A DNA stretch of 64,000 nucleotides, taken from contig NC_084798.1 of NCBI RefSeq assembly GCF_963169125.1, positions 195,419,481 through 195,483,480 of the forward strand, read 5' to 3'. Below, piece by piece: positions 33,967 through 45,165 of the stretch. The position numbers and the translations under genes are program-made. The DNA is from Humulus lupulus. Taxonomy: Eukaryota > Streptophyta > Magnoliopsida > Rosales > Cannabaceae. How positions within the stretch are numbered: position 1 is the first letter of the stretch; each line of letters begins with the position of its first letter. Below the pieces are notes generated by a model. It worked only from the letters and a program-made list of their open reading frames with translations, searched no databases and was not told the DNA's origin.

Positions 33967-35041
33967 TGAAATTCCGTTTTTTATGATTACCAACTTAATT
34001 ATTCAATTTAAAAAATTAAATGCTGAACTGTTACAGAAATGTTTAAACAGACACAGAGACTGTTTGAACATAAACCAAATATGTTTAAACAGTTTATCAC
34101 CAGAAGATAAAAACGAACATAAGGTAAAGAACACACGAAATTATAAGTGGTATCAACAATCTTTGCAGATTGCTACTAGTCCACGGGGTCATGCCCAGAG
34201 AATGAAATTTATTAGAAGAATATCTAAACGATTACAAAACCAAATTGACTTATACAAATAAAGACTCCCTCTTGAATTTTTCGCGACTGTTGTAATCTAA
34301 ACTCCTAATCAAATTTCTGAAGTGCTAAGATCTTGAACTCCCTTCAAATCATAACACTTGCACTTTTCCTCCCGAAAAGTGACTCATGAACAAGACTTCT
34401 CCCGAAGCTTGATGAATGTCCAAGTGTGTTCTACCTGCACAATTAGCACAAAGAAAATAATACAGAAGTACACTGTAATAAACCACTAAGAACTTGCTGG
34501 ACTCAAGTTCTTCACATAATACAAAGTCTCTCTAAAACTTGAAAAATATTTGGAAAATAATACACCAAGAGAGATGATAAAAAACCAACGACCTAAGGAT
34601 GATTATATACTTTCTAGAATCCCTTTAGGTCGTGGAAAACAAATTAGAAACCAATCAGCCAATAAAAGGAAAATCTTCCCAAACAGGAAAGTCATAATCT
34701 GTTCAAACAGACTGGCAATCCGTTCAAACAGATTCATTGAACCTGAACAGTTTTTAAACCCAGTTTCCTTAAATAAATAAGGAAACAATATATACATTAT
34801 CTCTACAAGCTGTGCACGGTTTCTAGACAACCAAATCAGATCAAGAATTAAATACCAATAATTTCCATATATACAAAAGTTAAGACAAGATAATCTCTTA
34901 TAGGAAATTATATATTTATTTTGTTAACATATATAGACTAATCTGATTTTAGAAAATATTTCTCAACAAAACAGGAAACTACCCATTTCGAAAATACTTC
35001 TTTAACTAATTTTGTCAAATATGTCAATAAAGGATTTTACA
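33967..35041 (-). repeat. Copia-2 5' LTR
   Basis: A 1075-bp LTR identical in length to 26821-27895, with scattered substitutions. Confidence 0.93.
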
Positions 35042-35672
35042 TAAATAATATTATATATAAAAGAATGACATATACATATTAAATTAAACCAAAACATTGT
35101 TTATGATTTTTAAAAATATATGTATAATATGTTAACCTTTCTATATATTAATGATAATTTTTTTAATAAAAATTAAGATTATGTTATATATTATTATAAT
35201 GATAATTTATAATATTTAAATTTATATTAATATAAGTATTAAATATCTAGTCTTATATTAAATATAATGATAATAGTAATATTTTGTAATATTTGAACTC
35301 ATATTAATATAATTAGTAAAAAATTAGGGTTATATATTATTTTCATAATAATATTTTATAACATTTGAATTTATATTAATATAATTATTAAATATCTAGT
35401 ATTATATATTATTATAATAATGATATCTTATAACATTTGAATTTGAGTTTGAATTTAAATTTATATTAATATAATTATTAAATATGTAGTCTTATATTAA
35501 ATATTATTATAATAATGATATTTTATAATATTTAAATTTATATTAATATAATTAATCAATATCTATTTTAATTAGTTCTAATCGTATATTCTGTTAAATA
35601 TTTATAATATTTCGTTAAAGTTAACAAAAAAACCATTAAAATTAAGAATTTATGTTATCTATAAGTTTATCT
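35042..35672 (-). mobile_element. Helitron-like element, 5' part
   Basis: Very AT-rich. The sequence 'ttatattaatataattattaaatat' recurs several times at about 75-130-bp spacing (35222-35560). The right end carries the reverse complement of the TTAACTTTAA and AGATAACATAAATT blocks of the other copies. No genes. Confidence 0.6.
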
Positions 35673-36520
35673 AACATGACAATCCCAACACTTTAGACTT
35701 GCTCCATGCATGTTGACACCTGCATAAAACAAATGCTATAATATATTTACTATTACTTTGATTTGTCAACAAAACTTACTCACTACACAAAATATATATT
35801 AAAAAATTAAAGCATTAACTTTGTAAAAAGAAAAACGAAGAGAGTGCTAGCTTCAAATATTATCTTCTGCATCAACGAAGTCAAACTCATACAACATACT
35901 GACTTTGGATGGCAGCCACCTCGGAGCTCCATGGAAGAAATCATATCAAGATCCTTCTCAAAGTTTATTAAGCTCTTAGACCACCATGACAACCACTATC
36001 GAGCGGTGGGGGAAGAAATGTTTCGAATAAGGGGTTTCGGATTTGGATTCGGAGTCTTATCGTCTAGAAGGTTTTTCAGCTCTGCTCTAGAGAGGATGCC
36101 ATCCTTTGTTGAAGTCCAGTACAATGACGCTCTAAAAAAATGACAGAAACCCGTTTTGAAATCTATAGGTGTTGCCATAAGCATGTACACCATAAAAATG
36201 AAAAGAAAACATTTCGGTCGTAAATATTTTGAAATATCTGCCTCCACCTGTTACAATAGATGCCATGAGCTTGAAGTGGACGGTCGACGACAAGGGGAAA
36301 AGCGACCTATTGTGTACATCGTAAAAATGTAAAAAAATAAAAATAAAAAGAAAAAAGAAGCTTCGACCGTACAAATGAAAGAATATCGCCTCACTATAAT
36401 ATTGTTATTTCTTTGCTTAATATAATGCTTTGTGTAAATATCCCAAAAATTAATCCCCGATAGAAAAGATAAAAATTCATAATGAACCAACGTCATATAT
36501 AAATATTATCATATAGAATA
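35673..36520. other. Intergenic; two overlapping unexplained frames
   Basis: Frames of 60-100 codons overlap on both strands between 35807 and 36250. The + frame has an ATG-led part, MEEIISRSFSKFIKLLDHHD, near 35931. I recognise no domain in it. It may be a captured gene fragment or chance. Confidence 0.3.
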
Positions 36521-36524
36521 ATGA

Positions 36525-36664
36525 TATATGCACCAAAATTATGTACCAAAACATTACATTAACTAATGTGACATTGTTTTTTAAAATAGTAGGTCCCGCT
36601 TGAAATAAAATTGATTGGTTAAATAAAACTATCACGTTAATTGGTATAATATTTTGGTACATAC
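36525..36664. mobile_element. MITE-like element, about 140 bp
   Basis: Inverted terminal repeats ATGTACCAAAACATTA (36541) and TAATATTTTGGTACAT (ending 36662), with a further partial copy GCACCAAAATT outside the left arm. Non-coding and AT-rich. Target duplication not resolved. Confidence 0.6.
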
Positions 36665-38560
36665 GAAGCAAAAAAATATTAGATTGTTTATTATAAAAAA
36701 TATTATTCTAAACTCTTCCTTCAAAGATTTCTATAGAGATAGTATACATTATAGATCGTATCTTAAAGCAACTACTGTTATAAGTTACTAGATTAACCTT
36801 GGAGTTAATTGATATGATAATCTATCATTTATGATTATAAATCACGCAGTGTGGATTATAAGTCATTCAGATCCATGTGAGAAATTATTATGTTTATTAA
36901 TTCGATAGTTTGTCTAACTAATTTATAGCATCAACCCCTAATAATACCATTGCTTTATTATATATATATGTTAGCACTTAATCTTGTAAGTTATAAGTAG
37001 AGAAGTAATTTGTATGGCTTTTTCTGTGAAAAAGAAGAAGTAATTTGCTATAATATTTATGTCTTTGACTTTCAACAATTAGACAAGTTCTCAAATTATT
37101 ATTAATGAAAATTGTACATGCAACTGTTTTCGTACAAATGTTGTCCAATAACAAAAAACAAACAAAAATAAATTAATTTAGAAACTGAATAAATTTCTTA
37201 CAAATTTATATGTGCCAAATATATATTATAAAATTTGGAAAGTTCTTTCGTTTTATTCCTATAAATATCTACAAAAGGTTGAATGAAAAATGAAGTATAA
37301 TAGGTACCATTTCTAATTTAGATAAAGCTAAAAAATTTGAATTTTGAAAACTTCCCCAAAATATGCACTTAATAATATTCTTATTATGATAAATTAAAAA
37401 AAATACATTAAATGAGTGCATTTAAACTAATAATTAAAGAGAAATTTAGAAAAGGAATGTTCTCATATCATTCATAGCATTTAATAATAACATCCTATCA
37501 CTCACAATATCATAGCTTACAAAATTTAAATCATTTACATTAGGGTTTCCTTATCAAAGAATAAATTTTACAAAATAGAAAGATGATTAAATTCTAAAAA
37601 AGCTACATCTTTTATGACTTATCGTTTGTAGTACTTTAATATTAGAAATTTAAAGTGTCAAAAAATAATTTTTAAAATGATGCTAAAACACTCAAAATCA
37701 TACTTAAAAATTAGACAAAATAATATGACATTTCTTAACCTTTCATAACTATAGTATGTTCTTCTTTTGAAATAACATAAGTACTTACAAAATATGTGCC
37801 ACTATTATGTCTAAATTTTAAGTTAAATTTTGTTTCTCAATTATTATTCTTTTATTTTTTTCTTCAATTTTGTGAAATTGTTATTATTTTTGGATGAATA
37901 AAAATAACTCTAAATTATATTAAAAAAATGTGAAACTAAAACTATATAACAAAAAGACATAGCCTAAAACTATGCTGAAATAGAGAGTGCAATAACTCTC
38001 ATCCTATCTTTACAAATTTAATATAGTAATAAATACTTAACATGCCCAAAGTTGCATAGGAAAAATAACTGTCAATATAAAGAAGGTTTAATCCCATTAG
38101 TCATAAAGTTTTAGATAATCAATCTCGTACCTTACCACAAAAAGACGAAAATACCCCCACAATCTATTAAATACCAAAAGGACATTTTTTTCCTTCCAAA
38201 TACGCCCTTGTGGGATTATTATTGTAGCCAAAAATCACGTACGTTCCAAAAATAAAGAATTGAATTTTAGACAGAAAGAAAGAAAAATTGTAATTTTATG
38301 CCTTAAAACCAAAATTTGAATATGATTAGCATTTAAAGCCTTAAAATAATTAGTGGATCTTGTATAGATTTGACAAAAGGATAATTTAACAGAATGTTCC
38401 CTGAATTACCGCAATACCCCAAATGGTAAAAATATGGTTATATCAATATTACCGTTGATTTCAATCTCAAGCGTTGACTTTGACCAAGTGCTGGTAAAGG
38501 TTGCCTCTGGCCAATAGAATATCAGTTCCACTGAAAAACTGTGGACTTGACCGTAGAGTG
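36665..38560. other. Intergenic AT-rich region upstream of the type-B regulator
   Basis: No gene seen. The part near 38000-38560 is the likely promoter of the gene starting at 39208. CTCTAAATAAAGG at 38565-38577 is a possible TATA box, but this is weak. Confidence 0.5.
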
Positions 38561-38759
38561 GTACCTCTAAATAAAGGTCTTCATATGGAAACTAGAGATG
38601 GGAGGGAGAATGAGTTCACTTTTTGAGAAAAAAAAAATTGGATAAAAACTCGAGGAGTACATAAACAAATGGATTAAAGACAAAGGCATTTTGTATTCTG
38701 TTAGGAAGAAAAAGCTAAAGACAAAAAATACAGTAGAGAGAGAAAACATCATAGTTTAC

Positions 38760-39207
38760 TGATTTTGTAGAGGGAGAGAGAGGTGAAGAGTTTTTCACTA
38801 AAATACTCAAAAGGATTTCTGTTTTATTGGGTTGAAAACCTTCAGGCTCTTCTGGCCATCGCCATCATTGTCCATTTGTTCAGCTTTTACTTACTACCAC
38901 TTTCTCGGTTCCTTTTCTCCTTTTCATGCTTTTGGGTTCTTTTTGAATGTTTATCTGGCTTCTGGGTTTTTGACAAAAGACTCAGACAACCAAGTTTCAG
39001 TCTTCAAAATTGAAACTTTTTTTATTTTTTGGGTTCTCTTTGTAATGGTTATTTGGCGTCTGGGTTTTTGAGAAAAGGCTCGGACAACCAAGTTTATTGA
39101 TAAAAATTGAAACTTTCTTCTTTGGTTTTGGAATTTTGGGTTTTGTGATCTCTGCTGTTTTTCTAATCTTGGTCTCTGAACTTAGTCGTTTACAACAAAA
39201 CAAAAAA
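38760..39207 (+). promoter_or_regulatory. 5' leader of type-B regulator with three short uORFs
   Basis: A GA-rich start (38767-38783) and a pyrimidine-rich leader precede the ATG at 39208. A tandem duplication of about 97 bp (38934-39030 and 39031-39127) lies in it. ATG-led short frames: 38926-38946 (MLLGSF, then stop), directly abutted by 38947-38973 (MFIWLLGF), and 39045-39071 (MVIWRLGF) in the second unit. The last two are duplicated forms of one another. The transcription start is not visible, so whether all lie in the mRNA is inferred. Confidence 0.6.
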
Positions 39208-42200
39208 ATGACCGTGGAGGACCAAAGGGGTGAAGATGGTGGTGCCTTTGACCGGTTTCCGGTGGGTATGCGAGTTCTTGCCGTTGACGACAACCCAACT
39301 TGCCTCAGAGTATTGGAGTCTCTGCTTCGTAAATGCCAGTATCAGGGTCCGTCGATGTTATTGTTAATTCTTTTTTAGTTCAAAACCAAAATTTGATTTT
39401 GAATCCTTTGATTACAAATGGCCTTTGGTTTTACTAAAATTTTGTTTTCATTGGTTAGTCTGGTTAAAGTGTAATTTTTTTTCACGGTAATTCTTTGTTC
39501 TTAGCCATGCATAGAGCTTTTCTCAATTTTCTATTTCTTTTGTGCAAGTCTTCACTATTTTTACTGTAATTTCTGGTAGAAACTGGTCATGCTCTTCTGT
39601 ATATGGTTTTTGTGAATAAAAAATTCGTTCATGTTTTAGATTTTATTTTTTGGTTGGTTATGGATTATAGAATTCATGTTACCATTACAATTAAATATTT
39701 TCATATGTGATTCATCTATTTGGGCTTTATTTTCAATAACAGTTTTTCAAGTTTTGGTTTCATTGTTGTCTTTGGTATTTGGGTTTTGTAGTTACTACCA
39801 CTAATCAGGCAATCAAGGCTCTAAAAATGTTGAGGGAAAACAGAAACAGGTTTGACCTTGTCATCAGTGATGTGAATATGCCGGACATGGATGGATTTAA
39901 GCTACTTGAGCTTGTGGGGCTAGAAATGGACCTACCTGTCATCAGTAAGCATAACCCTTTTCTTACCCCTGTCTTATTTTGCTTTTTCTTTTAATGAAAA
40001 ATTCTTACACAAGTATATACTCACAATTCTGTTTAAGGGTTATTAAGAGTGGATTAACTTCTGGTATATTTTATTGGATCTTATTATGATAATCTTGCTG
40101 CCATTGTTACTTTGGTTACTGCCTAGATGAAATCAATGGCTTTTATGAACTCCCAGTCCCACTTATGTTGAGTTGATCATCAGAAATTGATTGTTTCAGA
40201 GTAAGGAGAGATGTATGACTTTTATCTGACCTTTTATTACTTTACGTTCTTCCAGTGTTATCAGCACTTAGTGATACCAAGCTTGTGATGAAGGGAATCA
40301 CTCATGGTGCTGTTGACTATTTGTTGAAACCCGTTAGGATTGAAGAGCTTAAGAATATCTGGCAGCATGTTATCCGCCGAAAGAAGTTGGATCCCTGTGA
40401 CCAAAATAAGCAATCCGATCAAGAAAAGAATTGCCATGAGTCTGGAGAAGGTGGGAACGGGGTGACATCAACAGGATTGGATCAAAATGCTAAAACCAAT
40501 AGGAAGCGGAAGGATCAAGATGAAGACGAGGAAGAAGAGGGTGAATATGACGAGCAAGAGAGTGAAGATCCATCATCAACCCAGAAGAGGCCGCGTGTAG
40601 TTTGGTCTCCAGAGTTGCATAAAAAGTTTTGTGCTGCTGTACATAAATTAGGCCTCGAAAGTGAGTTTTTCTGTACAACAAACATAAATAGCAGTTCTTT
40701 TAGGGAGAGATCTCCTTACCTGAAGGTTTCCTGTTCTTTTGATTTTTTGACATTATTTATTTGTTTACTTATTCATGACTCTTATATCATTGCAGAGGCT
40801 GTTCCTAAGAAAATTCTTGACCTGATGAATGATGAAGGACTTACAAGGGAAAATGTTGCAAGCCATCTACAGGTATATATTTACCTGTACTATCATCATA
40901 CACGTGTGATTATCAGGCTCTTGTTACTGTCATTAATATAATGCATAATATAGTTGGAAACACTTTTCATGAAAGCAGTCTTTGATGTGATGTATATTAA
41001 TTTTTTACCGGAAAATTTATCACTTTAACCTAAATATATCTTAATATCTTGAAAAGGTAGCTGTTATCTGACTGGCTTAGACGTATAAGCCAAGTAGTAT
41101 ATCATTATCATCAATTAGCTGGTTATTTTGAATGGAATCTCTCAATCTAACCATCCCTGGTCATGTTGCAGAAATATAGGCTTTACCTGAAAAGAATCAA
41201 CACTGAGGCAATCCAGCAAGCTAGTGTGCTTGCTTCTCTAAGAGTTAAAGATTCCTCTTATGTCCACATAGACGCACTAGACGGATTTGGAGATATGCAC
41301 ACCATGAATGGTTCTGTAAGGCTGGCAAACTCAGCTTTATCATCATCTTACACACATGGTGGGATGCTTGGTAGATTGAACTCTCCATCGGGTTTGACTA
41401 TACGAGGAATTTCTTCAAATGGACTCATTCAACCTGGTAATTCGCAAAGCTTGAGCAATTCCTTCAGTACTCTTGGAAAGTTCCACTCTATGTCTGTAAA
41501 CCAAAGTCCAAGTTTATTTCAAGGAATACCCACTTTGGAGCTCAACAAGTTGCAGAAGCAGCACACAAAGTCCACCACTCATATTGGAGAGTTTAACCCC
41601 TTGAATAACTCAACTGGTTTTGCAGTTCCGGCTAGCTTTCCAGACTTAAGAGTGACTCCTGGTAGCTCAGGAATTGTGTGTAATTCTTCAAGCAACCCTC
41701 TGATTTTACAACCAAGACATAGTAGGGGTGTACTAGGAGACCAATCTTCAGTCAGAGTGACTCAATTGCTTCCTGAATCTTTTGACAGTGAAAGCAGAGG
41801 TTCCTCTAATTTTTTAGATCATAATCGTTGTAGTGAAAGCTGGCAAGTTGCTGTTCAGTCATCAAAATTTCCACCAACTGCTTTACCTATGAGTGAGCCT
41901 TCAAATCATGGACATATACATACTAATAACTTGGGTATACCATCTACCTCTGCACAAATTGGTAACAACCCACGTGCCTTTTCTTCTACTAGTGCATTTC
42001 TGGCTCCTTTAGCAGGTACAAGAGATGGACAAGGTCATGGTGACTTCATTGGAAATGTTGTTCAGAGTACAAATTACACAGAAAAGCAGAGGTGGGGTAA
42101 CCACAAGCTTAATCAGAATTTTGGTGCTCTAAATTCCATGGTTTCTGCTAACAACACAATGGGTTCCTTAAACCAGACTCTGGGCCAAAACAGTGCAATT

Positions 42201-42842
42201 TATAGTGAAAATTTTGGTAGATCCATAGTTGACCAATTAAATGGGTGTACTTCATCTGTCTTTGGGAATTCAGCTATGGTTGCCAAAACAGAAACCAATG
42301 AAGACTACCTCTTAGATCAATCAAAGGCACATGATGATTTTATTCAAAACAGTTACGAGTCATTGGACGATATAATGACTGCCATGATGAAACGGGTATG
42401 ATTATCCTGCTTACTCTTGCAATTCCTTTTTTTTTAAAAATTAATCAGATAACGATTGCGAAATTAGAATATGTTAGTTAATATATGTACCCATATCTTG
42501 AGGAAATAGGGATGTGGTCCAAACTTAATACATCTTCCTGGTTAGTCTAATATGACCAATAGTCATTTGTTAGGCTCGTGTTCCTTCCTATCAATGCAAG
42601 TATCGAGTATTTGTCAGCAATAGTCATCGGTCTTTGGCATACAATGACAATTCATTTCTTTAATTTTGATTCTACTAATAGATTGTACTTTTGTTTTTCG
42701 ATTGTTATCCTTTACCCTTAATGCAGCTATGTTATGTGCAGTCTATAACCGGTTTATGTTTATCGTCCAGGGGCAAAGTGAGACTATCATAATGGATGGA
42801 GAATTTGGAGTTGATGCTTACCCTCTTGGATCATGTATATGA
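39208..42842 (+). CDS. ARR12: Type-B response regulator (ARR10/ARR12-like)
   Basis: A nuclear cytokinin-signalling transcription factor, activated by phosphotransfer from histidine-phosphotransfer proteins. Exons inferred by eye: 39208-39346, 39792-39944, 40256-40660, 40796-40872, 41172-42395 and 42771-42842, giving 2070 nt and 689 aa. All introns are GT-AG. Receiver domain about residues 21-140, with acidic pair D27-D28, phosphoacceptor D73 in [12 protein letters not shown], and K122 in LLKPVR. An acidic linker with a basic NRKRK signal follows. The GARP/Myb-like DNA-binding domain spans about 208-268 ([41 protein letters not shown]). The long Ser/Asn/Gln-rich C-terminal half fits an activation domain. 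The start is the first ATG in good context (A at -3). The DNA-binding domain is split over exons 3-5. The end, DAYPLGSCI, suggests the ARR10/ARR12 clade; exact orthology is inferred. Confidence 0.95.
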
Positions 42843-43499
42843 ATCTTCTAGTCATCACTATGGATTCTCTGTGCGGGGAAGGGTATCAGCTTGTATCTTA
42901 TGTAATTTCTTTGCCTCTCTCATGTAAAATTTTCTCCATTTTCGGTTAGCTATAATATATTTGCTAGTGATTTTGTTTTCCTTGTTCCAATTGTAAACAG
43001 CAAACATGCATCATCTCTCTTTAGTTTTCTCATGTTATCCTTTTCATTTTATGGTTGGAATGAAGAACTCAACTTTTAGATGTGTAATATATGTTTTTCC
43101 TTTTTGTTTGGTTTATTTTATCTTCTTTAACATGAATTAAAAACTTGTTTTCTAACATTTTTAAAGAAGATTCTCTCAAACGTATGTATCTTCTTTAATA
43201 TGGTTATTGTGAAATAGAGTTTAAAGAAAATGCCCTAAGGAAGTAATCTATCAAATTTTGAATACTTCAAATTTTATACATTTTGTTATAGTATTGCCCC
43301 TCTAAATTTTCATAATAATATTTAATCTCTCTTCGTCCTCTCTTTCCCTCACACATTTGTGTTTGAAATGATTAAAAGAGAAAACAAAAAAAATCTCAAT
43401 TGATATATGTAGATATTGTAATAGGATTTTGGTAATGCATTTTGTTATAGGAATGCATTGAGACTGTTGTAAGCTCTATATTTTACCAACATAGACATT
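42843..43499 (+). other. 3' flank of type-B regulator
   Basis: Likely 3' UTR followed by AT-rich spacer. No further gene. Confidence 0.5.
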
Positions 43500-43846
43500 T
43501 TTATTAAAAATGATGCTTAATGATGGTCTAGTTATGCTCTCATGAAAATTTGATTTTTTTAGACAAAAAAATGATGCTAAATTGACACTTAACGATGATC
43601 CTATAAAAATTTTATATAGGCAAAAAATGATGCTAAATTGATACTTAACATTAGTCTAGTGATGATCCAATTTTGACAGTATTAAGTTATTATTGAACTA
43701 TTGTTAACCATCGTTTTTGTCTCAAAACTTGATGTAGGCAAAAAACAATATTAAATCGATGCTTAACATTAGTCTAAATTAAGTTTTTTATGGGATCATC
43801 GTGAAGCAAGATCATCACTAGACTATCATTAACCATAATTTTTAAT
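43500..43846. mobile_element. MITE-like element with internal direct repeats
   Basis: The left arm ATTAAAAATGATGCTTAATG (43502) and the right end near 43826-43846, read in reverse as ATTAAAAATTATGGTTAATG, form degenerate inverted repeats. A block like 'aaaaatgatgctaaattgatacttaac' recurs inside near 43567, 43625 and 43740. Non-coding; family unknown. Confidence 0.45.
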
Positions 43847-45165
43847 CAAAAAATTGTAGATTTTCAAATTTGAAAAAAAAAAATGGGATCAAAATAGACA
43901 AATCATGAAAATATATTTTCGAAACTTTTAGGGTCTCATTGGTATCCTATTAGGATCTAATTTTATGTTTTCAAATACTTAAAATTAGTGTGACCAATTA
44001 TAATTAGTAATTGGTAGTTTGTTTTTTAAAATCAAATTCAAATCTGTATTCAAAATTTGTTAAGGAAAATTGAAAACGAGAAAAACTCGTTTTCTCAGTT
44101 TTGTGAAATTATTTTCCAAAATCCTTCATATTCAGTTTCTGTTATATTTTCAAATTTAATGTATTTTAAAACTCAAAAACAGTTTACTGACATTGAACTA
44201 ATCATATTTTCAGAAACATGTTTTTAGTCACTAAATTCAGATTTTTATTTCAGAATCTCACTTTTCAAAATTACAGTTTTCTAATCGCGAACCAATCATA
44301 CCCTTAAATTAGTGGTTTAAGTGAATGTTTTGTATTGTCTTTTGAATCATTAAAAGCATACATTTTTCATGTTTTTGTTATTTTTTTGAATTTGTGGTTA
44401 ACGTCATTAATGGCAGATGAATGAGGTTTCGTCGCCGGTGATGGACTGAGTTCGTGGAGGTGGTGTGCTCGAGTCGAGTGTGTGTGAGAGAGAGAACCAT
44501 GAGGGCTTTTTGGTCTAAATTTCAGAAAAATCATAATTTTCCTTTTTTTTTTTATTAAAGTTGGCATATTTTATAATTATGGGGTAGGAGGAAGCATAAA
44601 ATCTCAAATTTCTCCTTTTAAATAGCAGGGGCAATTTTGTCTAATTATTCAAAAAAATTATAATTTTGTGATAATCTTAAGATTGATATAGTGTAAAAAT
44701 AGTATATATTATGATTCATAAAGCATCAAGTTTTCCCATGGTATAATCAACAACTGTCATGTCATATCTCATGTATTGGTCCATCCTACCAACCAAAATT
44801 GATAAACTAAACGAATACCATTCTGAATATTATTATTCTTTTTTAGAAACAAATAACAAAAATTCCTTAATCTGAATTGGAGAAGACAAGGCACACCGAG
44901 TGGAAACTGCTTACAAGCACTAAAAAAAAAGTAATAAAAAAAGGAATTTGGAAACTGTTATTTGGTTTTTGTTATAAATTTACAAGTAAACAACATTTCA
45001 CAGTGAGTGTAGCTGATTCTTGGTAAAGTTCTAGATACTGAAGATATAGGAGATCAAGCTTCAACCCCCAATGAACTACTTTTCAAGCAACATTCCTTTT
45101 TTTTCCCTGTGTTCTTTTCAAAAACGTAAGAGCATCAATGAGATCAGAGGCAATCAGTTTTCAAG
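43847..45165. other. Intergenic spacer between convergent genes
   Basis: AT-rich with no supported gene. The 45000-45165 part should contain the 3' UTR of the minus-strand gene that ends at 45166. Confidence 0.5.

Larger units (their letters stand above)
26821..35041 (-). mobile_element. Copia-2, SIRE-like Ty1/Copia retrotransposon
   Basis: Complete LTR pair (26821-27895 and 33967-35041, 1075 bp each, TGAAATTCC...TTTTACA), perfect initiator-Met PBS, PPT, and minus-strand gag-pol. Flanks are AAAAT and TAAAT, so the target duplication is imperfect. Integrase and RT wording ([38 protein letters not shown]) fits SIRE/Maximus-type Copia; lineage is inferred. The gag core is deleted, gag has stops, RT has one stop and RNase H is frameshifted, so it cannot move on its own. 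Confidence 0.93.
26713..35672 (-). mobile_element. Helitron-like element split by a SIRE-like Copia
   Basis: On the minus strand the left end reads a hairpin (arms ACATGCA/TGCATGT, 26726-26740), about ten bases, then CTAG followed by T. That is the CTRRT end of plant Helitrons. The far end near 35640-35672 matches, in reverse complement, the AGATAAC-ATAAATT and GTTAACTTTAA blocks at the 5' ends of the copies at 51914, 52570 and 63716. Without the Copia insert (26821-35041) the element is about 739 bp, close to the 745-bp copy at 52570. The extreme 5' end is eroded. Confidence 0.65.

Noticed and set aside
39097..39207. Longer N-terminus for the type-B regulator
   Set aside because: The frame is open upstream but has no ATG before 39208; the family starts shortly before the receiver domain.
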